A stretch of 27,166 bases of DNA from a virus. Numbering within the stretch: the stretch's first letter is position 1; each line of letters begins with the position of its first letter. The stretch is taken from IMG/VR virus record IMGVR_UViG_3300021519_000820, positions 1 to 27,166 of that record; one strand, 5' to 3'. Made by a program: the position numbers and the translations under genes. The notes beneath the pieces are model-generated. The model ran no database searches and was not told the origin of the DNA. It was given only the letters and a program-made list of their open reading frames with translations. Positions 1 through 6,861 of the stretch are shown here, in pieces.

Positions 1-280
1 ACAGATATGTTTTTAGAGGGCCATAATCTTCTTTATTCATTTTATAAAATAGCAAGCGTGTTGCTACTTCTACACCAAAAACATTATATAAAACTACCAG
101 ATGATTGATAACTAAACGTTCTCTTAAATCACCTAGTTTACGATATCTGCGAAACAACCTTTTAAGATAGTTGAATCGCTTCATGTCTTCCTTAAACTCA
201 CTCATTATACAGTTGGGCTTATCATAAGCCTTCATGCAATATAAAATTATATTTTCACTTGTCAAATCATCAAAGGACAT
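1..280 (-). CDS. Conserved T4-like phage protein, 3' end outside window
   Basis: An open frame begins with ATG at 280-278 and runs off the left edge without a stop, giving about 93 residues. It starts MSFDDLTSENIILYCMKAYD and contains a basic stretch (KRFNYLKRLFRRYRKLGD) followed by LRERLVINHLVVLYNVFG and VATRLLFYKM. From memory, this pattern of a short acidic N-terminus, KRFxYLKRLFRKY and ERLIINHLIVLYNVFG is conserved in T4-like phages as a small protein of unknown function. No enzyme motif is seen. It starts one base after the stop of the 127-residue gene upstream, so it is likely co-transcribed. I am confident it is coding but do not assign a role. Confidence 0.8.
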   Translation of the reverse strand, partial: MSFDDLTSENIILYCMKAYDKPNCIMSEFKEDMKRFNYLKRLFRRYRKLGDLRERLVINHLVVLYNVFGVEVATRLLFYKMNKEDYGPLKTYL

Positions 281-281
281 T

Positions 282-665
282 TTATGCTACTGGTTCTTCT
301 CCGTCTGCAAGCAACTTTTCAATTCCAGCTTCGTCTGCGACTTCAGCATAAAATTCATAATAACCTTCATCCGATAGGGAGTATAGAATATATAGCAATC
401 CTAAATTAGAATCGCCATATGTATTAACGTCAAGCACAACTTCATCACCATCAGTGTCTAATCCAAACACGACTGGCATATCAAAGCCATACATGAATAG
501 AATTTTTCTGATTTGTTGAAATCCTGCTTCAGCACTCAGAAATGGTGCATCAAGGTCTTTGAATAGAGCATCATTGACCTGTGACACAACAGCAGAATCC
601 ACCACTGAACTAACAGTGGTGTCTTCTACAATCTCTTCTGTTAGAAAAGATTTAAAGTCAATCAT
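282..665 (-). CDS. Small acidic protein with capsid-targeting-like N-terminus
   Basis: This is a 127-residue acidic protein with no enzymatic motif that I recognise. The N-terminus MIDFKSFLTE followed by E matches the pattern shared by several proteins here and resembles the T4 capsid-targeting sequence (MKTYQEFIAE), which the gp21 prohead protease cuts after the glutamate. The remainder is rich in Asp, Glu, Leu and Tyr (for example LYILYSLSDEGYYEFYAE) and looks like a compact fold. The ATG overlaps the stop region of the structural-type gene upstream (position 665 shared), implying translational coupling. Coding status is sound. Packaging into the head is inferred from the N-terminus only. 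Confidence 0.75.
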   Translation of the reverse strand: MIDFKSFLTEEIVEDTTVSSVVDSAVVSQVNDALFKDLDAPFLSAEAGFQQIRKILFMYGFDMPVVFGLDTDGDEVVLDVNTYGDSNLGLLYILYSLSDEGYYEFYAEVADEAGIEKLLADGEEPVA

Positions 666-1228
666 TATGCGTCAGGGAATATGTGATCGTCAGCCGCATC
701 AGATGTACCAGCAGTACCAATTGTACCCATAGCAACCAATGTTTCTGTTTGACTGCGACCAGCACGACCACCCATGGTGATTGTGAATGCGGCATTACCG
801 ACTTGAGTAATAGCAGGTGCAGTTAAATAGTTACCACCATTGTCAACACGAACAGATTGAATGTAACCAGCAGTGTTAACTGATACCACTGCGTTAGCAG
901 TAGTGGAACCAGTTGTACCGGTGAAAGACAAATATGTGTTAGTTGCAACAGCACCACTATTAGCTGTAATAGTTACAATAGGACCAGTGCCTCGTTTAAC
1001 TAGAACCCAACCAGCATGTTGTGGATGTGTATTAGATGTTCGTGATACTCTTTGTTCAGTCGTATCAACACCAAAAATGCCCGCAGTCACTTTCATGTTA
1101 GTTTGAAAAGCGGCAATTTGTGTATTACCAAACATTGTTGAACCGTTAGCACTTGCCCCCACGCCCACACTTACGCCTGAGAATTTAGGTGCACCAGCGG
1201 CTGCATCAGATTTTGTCCATAGTGACAT
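665..1228 (-). CDS. Conserved phage structural-type protein
   Basis: This 187-residue protein starts MSLWTKSDAAAGAPKFSG and is rich in Gly, Ala, Thr and Val. It has a central beta-rich segment (GTGPIVTITANSGAVATNTY, then a GNYLTAPAITQVG stretch) and a later GGRAGRSQTETLVAMGTIG. The opening MSLWTKSDAAAGAPKF, the AGWVLVKRGTGP segment and the GGRAGR-ETLVA segment are, from memory, conserved in a family of virion proteins of marine T4-like phages. No catalytic motif is visible. A strong Shine-Dalgarno (AAAGGAG) precedes the ATG, and a near-consensus late promoter lies 25 bases upstream, in agreement with a late virion role. The exact position in the particle is unknown. Confidence 0.8.
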   Translation of the reverse strand: MSLWTKSDAAAGAPKFSGVSVGVGASANGSTMFGNTQIAAFQTNMKVTAGIFGVDTTEQRVSRTSNTHPQHAGWVLVKRGTGPIVTITANSGAVATNTYLSFTGTTGSTTANAVVSVNTAGYIQSVRVDNGGNYLTAPAITQVGNAAFTITMGGRAGRSQTETLVAMGTIGTAGTSDAADDHIFPDA

Positions 1229-1252
1229 TTAAGTCTCCTTTTGTTATTGTTA

Positions 1253-1260
1253 TATTTATT
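1253..1260 (-). promoter_or_regulatory. Candidate T4-type late promoter
   Basis: The minus strand reads AATAAATA, one mismatch from the T4 late promoter TATAAATA. It lies 25 bases before the ATG at 1228 in the short gap between two genes. Position and target (a structural-type gene) fit, but an 8-base AT-rich match is weak evidence alone. Confidence 0.45.
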
Positions 1261-1267
1261 AAACTTT

Positions 1268-2929
1268 TTATCTAACGATATTTGAAGCTAATTCAGGTTC
1301 TGGCTGAAATTTATCGTCAGATTTTTTGCCCTTAGCTTTTTCTTTGGCTTTACCAACCAAATCTCTTACCATACCAGCAGTTTTACTTAAAGTTTTCTTT
1401 GCTGGTGTGTCATCTCTATCATAGCTTGATAGTGTACTTTCATTATCCTCTTTCAATCCACCGTTCTTACGTGCGGCTTTTCTAGCAAGGTCTCTCACAC
1501 GGGACATTGGTGTATGAACTGCGCCAGATTTATCTTTAACGTTCTTTGCAACTTTTTTATATGGCTTATCAAACGGTGGTTGTTCAACAGATTCATTACG
1601 TGGTGATGCAACAACAGTTGTTCCAGAAACACCACTGGAAGGTCCAGTTGCATATCTATCAATCACTTGTTTATTTTTCTTAGTAGAATCTTGTGTTGCT
1701 GGCTTAACACCATCAATAGAATTATCGGAATTTGTATTGATAACGTTATCTTCATCCATTCTACCATTAGACGCTAGACGTTCTTTACGTCTTTGCGCGG
1801 CGTATTCTGCACCATTGGCTTGTTTACCAACATTTTGTTTAAATGATTTGAATTTCTTCTTGTTAGCATCAACTTTAGCACCAAGTTTAGGATCCGCTTT
1901 AAGCATCCAACCCACACCAGGACTATTCACACCTTCAGACAATTCTTCGTTAACATGTCCATACTTTTTCTTGTACCATGGTTGCATACCATGTGTTTTA
2001 CGATAGTGACGTACAGTAGCAGAATCATTTGCTTGGTCACGATACTTGTTCTCAGCATCAGTATTGTGCGACTTCATAGCTTCGGCAGCCGCATGTGCAT
2101 CTTTAGCAATGTGGACTAATGCTTCATCAGACTTTTTATGATACTCATGGCCTTCAAGTGGATGACGTTGTGATGGACGTCCTTCAGACAAAACATCGCC
2201 GTCAACTTCTACAGAATCGTTTGTACGAGTTGCGTTTGCATAGTAGTGACCAATTGAACCAGGCTTTGCTGGTGCTGGTGCTGGTGTGTTTGCAGCACGA
2301 TGAGCACGAAAACGTTCTTTAGCACTATCCAATTCTTTCTCATGATGTGCTCTTGCTGCTGTATCACCAGATTTAAATGTTTTCATCAATTCTGTATGAT
2401 GATGTGTGATAGCAGCCTGATGTGGATTAGACACATCAGATTCGTCCATCTGCATATTTTCACCAAGTCTCTTCTTAACAGCCTTCAGACCATATCTACG
2501 ATTAACAACATCTTTTGCGGCAGCATTAGCGGCTTTAGAATCATTCGCAGAATTAGCGGCAGACAAGCGTTGTTTAGCAAAATCTTGACTGGTTTCAGCT
2601 TTTCTCTTATAATCTCTGAGAGTAGCATCTTTCAATTCGTCAATCTGTTCAACTTCTTCACGCTTCATGGCCATTTTCAAACCTTTGGATCTACGTTCAA
2701 TCGCTCTCTTTACGATTCCACCGTATTCACCTTTAGCATGAGGTTTTAATTCTTTAACTTGCTGAGTGGCTTTCTCTTTATAGTTACCCAAACTTACTTC
2801 GTCAAGATTATCTTCTTTTACTGGCACACAGTTAGGAACTTTTTTACCGTTCTTATCTTTCATGCCAATCATTTCATATTCTTTCCAGCAAGGATCAGAT
2901 TTCTCAAATAGAGTTCTGAATTTTTTCAT
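1268..2929 (-). CDS. Long low-complexity charged phage protein, likely head-associated
   Basis: The protein has 553 residues if started at the ATG at 2929. The open frame extends upstream to 3028, but the ATG at 2929 has a Shine-Dalgarno (GGGTGAG), lies one base after the previous stop, and yields MKKFRTLFEKSDPCWKEYEM. The N-terminus contains DPCWKEYEMIG and KVPNCVPV with Cys 14 and Cys 34, a signature I associate with a family in aquatic T4-like phages. Residues about 91-110 (EEVEQIDELKDATLRDYKRK) match a repeat also present in the upstream 222-residue protein. The middle is His/Ala/Lys rich with an Ala-Pro run (PAPAPAKPG). LFE near residue 9 and two later LSE|G sites (VLSEGRP, ELSEGVN) resemble prohead protease sites. 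No enzyme fold is recognised. Confidence 0.75.
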   Translation of the reverse strand: MKKFRTLFEKSDPCWKEYEMIGMKDKNGKKVPNCVPVKEDNLDEVSLGNYKEKATQQVKELKPHAKGEYGGIVKRAIERRSKGLKMAMKREEVEQIDELKDATLRDYKRKAETSQDFAKQRLSAANSANDSKAANAAAKDVVNRRYGLKAVKKRLGENMQMDESDVSNPHQAAITHHHTELMKTFKSGDTAARAHHEKELDSAKERFRAHRAANTPAPAPAKPGSIGHYYANATRTNDSVEVDGDVLSEGRPSQRHPLEGHEYHKKSDEALVHIAKDAHAAAEAMKSHNTDAENKYRDQANDSATVRHYRKTHGMQPWYKKKYGHVNEELSEGVNSPGVGWMLKADPKLGAKVDANKKKFKSFKQNVGKQANGAEYAAQRRKERLASNGRMDEDNVINTNSDNSIDGVKPATQDSTKKNKQVIDRYATGPSSGVSGTTVVASPRNESVEQPPFDKPYKKVAKNVKDKSGAVHTPMSRVRDLARKAARKNGGLKEDNESTLSSYDRDDTPAKKTLSKTAGMVRDLVGKAKEKAKGKKSDDKFQPEPELASNIVR

Positions 2930-2930
2930 G

Positions 2931-3599
2931 TTACTCACCCTTGTTGTAAGTTTTGAAACTTGCAAGAGGTTTCTTTTCATATTCATTTTCGCCCAACTCA
3001 ATTGTGGACATTTTAACACCGTTTTCACCAGTCAAATCAATCAATTCAATTGTAGTATGAGTTTCTTCTTTGTACAAACGTGATGTTGCTTTTCTCAAAC
3101 CTTTTTGTCTTTGTGGTGTATCAAGATTTTCTTTTTCTTTATCACCAAAAGATTTCTTAACATAACTGTTTAGTGTATCTTTTGACAATTCCTCAATCTG
3201 TTCTGCTTCTTCATTCTGTACGGCTTGAACAGCAGGCTTAGCAACTTCAGCTTGTTTTGCTTTAGCTGATGCTTTTGCCTGTGCTTTCTTCAACTCAGCA
3301 GTGAATTCAGCTTGTGATGCTTCTTCTTTAACAGGTGCATCAGGCTTCTGCTTAGAACCACCATATGCAGTACCTTGTTTAACACCAGAACCGCCGTTTG
3401 GTTTAGGAACAGATCCCATTCTTTCTTTAGCATCTTTCTTCATATCTTCCCAGCCTTCTTTACGCAAGATTTTAAAATCTTGATCGTCAACTTTGCCGTT
3501 ATGATTCTTATCAATATTTTTTTGTTTACCCGTCAATCCTTCGGCCCAAACTTTTTTAACAGTTTCTGCAACTGACATTAATGATTTGTTATTTAACAT
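2931..3599 (-). CDS. EF-hand-containing low-complexity phage protein
   Basis: A 222-residue protein starting MLNNKSLMSVAETVKKVWAE. Residues 30-41 (DKNHNGKVDDQD, then F42) form a single textbook EF-hand calcium loop with ligands at loop positions 1, 3, 5, 9 and 12. A Gly/Lys/Pro-rich linker and an Ala/Lys-rich stretch (ELKKAQAKASAKAKQAEVAK) follow, and then AEQIEELSKDTLNSYVKK, which matches the QIDEL-x-x-x-TLxxY repeat of the next gene. The C-terminal section (TTIELIDLTGENGVKMSTIE) may form a small beta domain. It shares a one-base gap with the next gene. The upstream gap offers only a poor late-promoter match (TAAAAATA). Function is unknown; the setting suggests a virion or scaffold-associated protein. 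Confidence 0.75.
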   Translation of the reverse strand: MLNNKSLMSVAETVKKVWAEGLTGKQKNIDKNHNGKVDDQDFKILRKEGWEDMKKDAKERMGSVPKPNGGSGVKQGTAYGGSKQKPDAPVKEEASQAEFTAELKKAQAKASAKAKQAEVAKPAVQAVQNEEAEQIEELSKDTLNSYVKKSFGDKEKENLDTPQRQKGLRKATSRLYKEETHTTIELIDLTGENGVKMSTIELGENEYEKKPLASFKTYNKGE

Positions 3600-3624
3600 T
3601 TGATTTCCTTTGTTGTTTTTATTT

Positions 3625-3921
3625 TTAGCAATTCCATTTTCTCAGCGCCAATGCTTTACGTGTTGGTTCACCATTTGGTTTCTTCATTGGTCCATCAACA
3701 CCACTCATTCTAGCACAAAATGATTTACGGCGATTAGCTGATTTAGATCCAGGCTTCAATTCTGATGGCTTAGTTGTAACTGCCATAGATAACTTAGATC
3801 CAGGATGTTCCGCACGATATGAGGCAATACCTTTGCGATTCAAACCGCCTTCAGGATTCTTACCCTCTTTACGCTGCCACGCTGGTGAACTTTCTGAGAT
3901 AAAAGACTTGAATGTTTTCAT
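3625..3921 (-). CDS. Small basic protein with capsid-targeting-like N-terminus
   Basis: This 98-residue basic protein starts MKTFKSFISE followed by SSPAW, the closest match in the window to the T4 internal-protein leader MKTYQEFIAE, with the expected Glu at position 10 after I-x-E. The mature part contains KNPEGGLNRKGIASYRAEHP, GSKSANRRKSFCARMSGVDG and EPTRKALALRKWNC. I recall this Gly-Leu-Asn-Arg-Lys-Gly, RRKSFCARMSG and RKALALRKWxC pattern as a family of unknown function common in aquatic phages. Its basic composition would suit DNA contact inside the head. Its ATG overlaps the stop of the 818-residue gene by four bases (ATGA), so the two are probably translationally coupled. Confidence 0.8.
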   Translation of the reverse strand: MKTFKSFISESSPAWQRKEGKNPEGGLNRKGIASYRAEHPGSKLSMAVTTKPSELKPGSKSANRRKSFCARMSGVDGPMKKPNGEPTRKALALRKWNC

Positions 3922-6374
3922 ACGTAATTTTTCTTCTTGAATGTAGACAATGAAATTCCCACTTTCTTCAATTCATCTTCCTTTTGGGCTCCGATTGATG
4001 CGGTTGTCTCATCACCTTGCATTTCGGCTACAGGTGTTGCTTTACCTTTTTTGTTTATCTTCTCACCAGTATCTCTAGCTCCTTCACCACCTGCAGACAT
4101 AGACATTCCTGTCTCAGTACCACAATCAATAGATTCATTTAACTTGCTTTTTTGGAAGTTTTCTTTGATCTTGGCGAGGGTGATTTTGCTTTTGGTTTTT
4201 TTGCTTGTGCTGGTGCTTCCGCAACTACAGGTGCCGGTACAATCACAGGTTCCTCCACTTTCGGTAACTGTGGCTGTTCCACTACCGTCGGTGTTGACTG
4301 TGTAACTGGTGGCTGTAGTAGCGCAGGAATTTGTTTCGGTCTGAAGAAACTTTTCAGTAATTTTAGCATGATTTTGCTCCTTTAATTTAACTATATATCC
4401 TTTAGCCGATTTGACGATTTCACCATTGTGGGTGTGTGCATCTTTTGCAGCCGAATTTCTTAACATGTAAACACGTGGCTTATCACCTTGTGCTATGTAT
4501 ACGCAACCATCTACAGTGATAGTTTTCATTCCAGTATAACTCTCCAACGTTTGTTGTTTTGTTTGAGCTGGTTCTGGTTTATCTTTTTTGTATGATGCTT
4601 GCATTCTTGCAGCCAATGATTTCATATCAACTGGTTTCTTAGCTGCCTTTGCTTTAACGGCAAGAACAGATTGTTGATACGAATGATCATAATCTGCGTC
4701 TTTAGATTCAAGTAATTGTTCAAATTCAATATCAATTTCTTCTTGAAACAAATCTTCAAAATCAGTGTCAAAATCTTCATTAACTGGTTTTCTTGCTGGA
4801 CTACCACTTGATGCTGATAGTTTAAGTTTAGCGGCTTGTGCTTGAACTTTTTGTTGTTGGAGATGTGTTGGGTCTTGTACCAACTTACCGTGAACAGAAT
4901 GATGAGTAACTTTACCATTCTTACCATAGCGACCAAAGCCAAAGTATGTTAATCCAAGTTTAGATGCTTCACTGGCTGCACCATCAGTAGCAGGTGGTCC
5001 AGCTAACTCTGTGCCTTTCTTAGGAGCACCCAAAGTATCTTTCTTACCTAACTCACCAGCAACCCATTGTTTCGCTTGTTCACTTGCGGGAGGTTTCTTA
5101 ATGAATTCTTGCACACCTTTAAATAATTGTAACATCTCTTTCTTCTTGGCATCTCTCTGCTCAATAGGAATAGATTCATCACGCAAGTCCATTGAGTTAT
5201 CAATTTCTTTGTAGTTGTTACCAAACAACTTAGCCATTTCAGGACGAGCATTAGATACTGCATCCCATTTTTCTTTACGAATATTCTCCGGTACTGTACG
5301 ACCACCACGTTGACCACGCTCAATGTTACGTTTTGTCGAGACTTCATCTTTAGTAGAAACTGCAATCATGGATGTTTCATATCCAATAGATTCTAAGTTC
5401 TTTTTAATCTTAGCATACTTGGATGGATCATCACCAGTACCATTAATGATAAGACCATTACGTCCTAGCAACGCTAATGTCTGACGCAAATCTGTGATAT
5501 CTTTTGCTTTACCACGAACTAAGTCACGTGCTTCTTTTTCTGTATCTGGCATCTTCTTGTCTAAATTGTTTTTATCCATCAAGAATTCTAATGCTTTGTC
5601 TGAGTTAATCTCAGTTAATCCATGACCAGCTAATGTGTTGTCAAGGATGTAATCTTTACCTGAACCTGGTCCACCAGATAGAAAGATTGCTTTGAAGATA
5701 GCCTTATCATGGACACCTTCAGTTAATAGATTTTCAATTTCTGTGGAGAAATCTTCTCTCAAACCACCAATGTATTTGTCTAATAGTGATTTTACTTTTT
5801 TGGGGCGATTGGCATGTGGATACAAGGCTTTAATAATCTCCGCTTTATGTGTATCGTCTGCTTTACTGTACATAGAACGCACTTGGCTGCCAGAGAATAC
5901 TTCCTCTTTGCCAATGTGAAATATCTTTTTCTTTGTAACAAAAATGTAACCATGACCTGTTGTTGGATCAAATGACTTACATTTAGCAAGACTTACGAAT
6001 GGTTGATAGTATGCTGGTGAACCATCTTTTTTAGTATAATTCACAGGATCACGTTCACTACGAACTAAAATGAGAATATCCTTCTTTGGATCGTAGTGAG
6101 ATAAGATTTCTGATGGATTGACAGGTTGTTTTACTTGTACAAAATCGTCCTCAACGCCAGCTTGTTGCGCTAGGAACTTCTTATCTTCAAATGGTATTGG
6201 TCTATTCTTTGTATCGTTACTAGATGCAACGTACATATCTGCGGTTGGGAATGCTCTCTTTGCTTCCTCGTAGCTACTCATGTGGCCTTGGTGAAAAGGT
6301 TGAAACCCACCACCATAGACCACAATAACTTTTTTCTGACCTGATTTTTCTTCTAGGAAACTCTTAAAATCCAT
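3918..6374 (-). CDS. Multidomain nucleotidyltransferase/P-loop kinase-like protein
   Basis: This 818-residue protein starts MDFKSFLEE followed by K, a capsid-targeting-like leader. Residues about 14-200 form an HxGH nucleotidyltransferase domain: GGGFQPFHQGHM (His 28, His 31) and FSGSQVRSMY at 160-169, matching the ISxTxxR motif of NMN/cytidylyl-type transferases. Residues about 225-420 form a P-loop kinase-like domain with LSGGPGSGKD at 232-241 and a Zeta-toxin/PNKP-like layout. After about residue 470 it becomes low-complexity, with a Cys cluster at 710-718 and a Lys-rich tail. LLTE|G at 216-220 and FEQLLE|S at 551-557 could be internal prohead protease sites. The gene contains an out-of-frame ORF at 4139-4369. 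Substrate is unknown; NAD or RNA-end chemistry are options. Confidence 0.8.
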   Translation of the reverse strand: MDFKSFLEEKSGQKKVIVVYGGGFQPFHQGHMSSYEEAKRAFPTADMYVASSNDTKNRPIPFEDKKFLAQQAGVEDDFVQVKQPVNPSEILSHYDPKKDILILVRSERDPVNYTKKDGSPAYYQPFVSLAKCKSFDPTTGHGYIFVTKKKIFHIGKEEVFSGSQVRSMYSKADDTHKAEIIKALYPHANRPKKVKSLLDKYIGGLREDFSTEIENLLTEGVHDKAIFKAIFLSGGPGSGKDYILDNTLAGHGLTEINSDKALEFLMDKNNLDKKMPDTEKEARDLVRGKAKDITDLRQTLALLGRNGLIINGTGDDPSKYAKIKKNLESIGYETSMIAVSTKDEVSTKRNIERGQRGGRTVPENIRKEKWDAVSNARPEMAKLFGNNYKEIDNSMDLRDESIPIEQRDAKKKEMLQLFKGVQEFIKKPPASEQAKQWVAGELGKKDTLGAPKKGTELAGPPATDGAASEASKLGLTYFGFGRYGKNGKVTHHSVHGKLVQDPTHLQQQKVQAQAAKLKLSASSGSPARKPVNEDFDTDFEDLFQEEIDIEFEQLLESKDADYDHSYQQSVLAVKAKAAKKPVDMKSLAARMQASYKKDKPEPAQTKQQTLESYTGMKTITVDGCVYIAQGDKPRVYMLRNSAAKDAHTHNGEIVKSAKGYIVKLKEQNHAKITEKFLQTETNSCATTATSYTVNTDGSGTATVTESGGTCDCTGTCSCGSTSTSKKTKSKITLAKIKENFQKSKLNESIDCGTETGMSMSAGGEGARDTGEKINKKGKATPVAEMQGDETTASIGAQKEDELKKVGISLSTFKKKNYV
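4139..4369 (-). CDS. Overprinted Pro/Lys-rich ORF nested in the 818-residue gene
   Basis: This 76-codon frame lies wholly inside the larger gene in another minus-strand frame. It starts MLKLLKSFFRPKQIP, continues with a Pro/Val/Glu/Ala-rich stretch (VVEQPQLPKVEEPVIVPAPV) and ends in a Lys/Ser/Pro-rich tail (KKPKAKSPSPRSKKTSKKAS). Unlike ordinary shadow frames it has an excellent ribosome binding site: AAAGGAG at 4383-4377, seven bases from the ATG. The host frame at this point is itself low-complexity (Thr/Ser/Gly/Cys), which would tolerate overprinting. The tail resembles H1-like or linker sequences. Translation is an inference from the RBS and composition; no homolog is recognised. Confidence 0.45.
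   Translation of the reverse strand: MLKLLKSFFRPKQIPALLQPPVTQSTPTVVEQPQLPKVEEPVIVPAPVVAEAPAQAKKPKAKSPSPRSKKTSKKAS
4377..4383 (-). promoter_or_regulatory. Internal Shine-Dalgarno for nested ORF
   Basis: The minus strand reads AAAGGAG with a 7-base spacer to the ATG at 4369. This is one of the strongest Shine-Dalgarno matches in the window, yet it lies inside another gene and serves only the nested frame. Confidence 0.5.
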
Positions 6375-6408
6375 ATACCCCGCCTCTACAGCAGTTTAAT
6401 TTACATAT

Positions 6409-6416
6409 TATTTATG
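6409..6416 (-). promoter_or_regulatory. Candidate T4-type late promoter
   Basis: The minus strand reads CATAAATA, one mismatch from TATAAATA, 35 bases before the ATG at 6374. It lies in the 37-base gap separating the glycan cassette from the left late block, where a new late start would be needed. It overlaps the end of the upstream gene. Confidence 0.4.
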
Positions 6417-6861
6417 TATTTAGTAGTTTCACATAGTCACTTAGGACACCAAAAGTGATGGAAGGTTTACAATCTATGACGTTTTCCCAGTGTCTTTCAG
6501 GTACAGCTAGAATATATCTTGTACCAACGGATAGCATACCAGGATATCCAACACAATATCCCCAACTGGTTAGCACGTAATCCTCATCCGTATGCCAAAA
6601 TGAATGTAGTCCATTTACCAAAGAATAATGAAATGCTTCACGATTCTTACAATGAACTAGGAGATGTTGTTTTCTTGTATACAACCAAGAAATGGAGATA
6701 TCATGCTGACCTTCATCATGACCAAGATATCTTCTATCTCCTTCTGTCCAAAAATCAACTTCAGCCATATAACCAGCGGCAATAGCTTTTTCAATATATG
6801 CAGGATCGTTCTCTAGTTCGGGAATACGTCCTTCTAAGTTTCCTCTATGTGAAATATACAT
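6412..6861 (-). CDS. Minimal GDPD-like phosphodiesterase-fold protein
   Basis: This 149-residue protein starts MYISHRGNLEGRIPELENDP. The HRG motif at residues 5-7, the AGYMAEVDFWTEGDRRYLGHDE segment with E-x-D, and a later HD match the N-terminal active-site layout of glycerophosphodiester phosphodiesterases (HRG, ExD, HD of a TIM barrel). Family members are usually about 230-300 residues, so this is a short version that may lack part of the barrel. It is the last gene of the glycan cassette and overlaps its neighbour by one base. A role in trimming a phosphodiester-linked glycan or lipid head group is plausible but inferred. It could also be a non-catalytic relative. Confidence 0.65.
   Translation of the reverse strand: MYISHRGNLEGRIPELENDPAYIEKAIAAGYMAEVDFWTEGDRRYLGHDEGQHDISISWLYTRKQHLLVHCKNREAFHYSLVNGLHSFWHTDEDYVLTSWGYCVGYPGMLSVGTRYILAVPERHWENVIDCKPSITFGVLSDYVKLLNT

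Noticed and set aside
2270-2292. Short tandem GCTGGT-type repeats
   Set aside because: They encode an Ala-Pro run in the charged protein; too short and coding to be a functional repeat.
2930-3028. Upstream extension of the 553-residue gene to 3028
   Set aside because: The extension would overlap the previous gene by about 100 bases; the ATG at 2929 has a ribosome site and gives a conserved-looking N-terminus.
3620-3627. TAAAAATA as late promoter of the gene at 3599
   Set aside because: The match is a single-mismatch AT-rich run overlapping the previous stop codon; evidence is too weak to list as a feature.
4622-4942. Minus-strand 106-codon frame inside the 818-residue gene
   Set aside because: Composition is Leu/Asn/Lys-rich shadow sequence, and no good ribosome site precedes it, unlike the nested frame at 4139-4369.
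873-5919. Plus-strand open frames (for example 873-1106, 2300-2749, 3937-4305) within the left block
   Set aside because: They lie opposite well-supported minus-strand genes, lack ribosome sites that I can see and have shadow-like composition.
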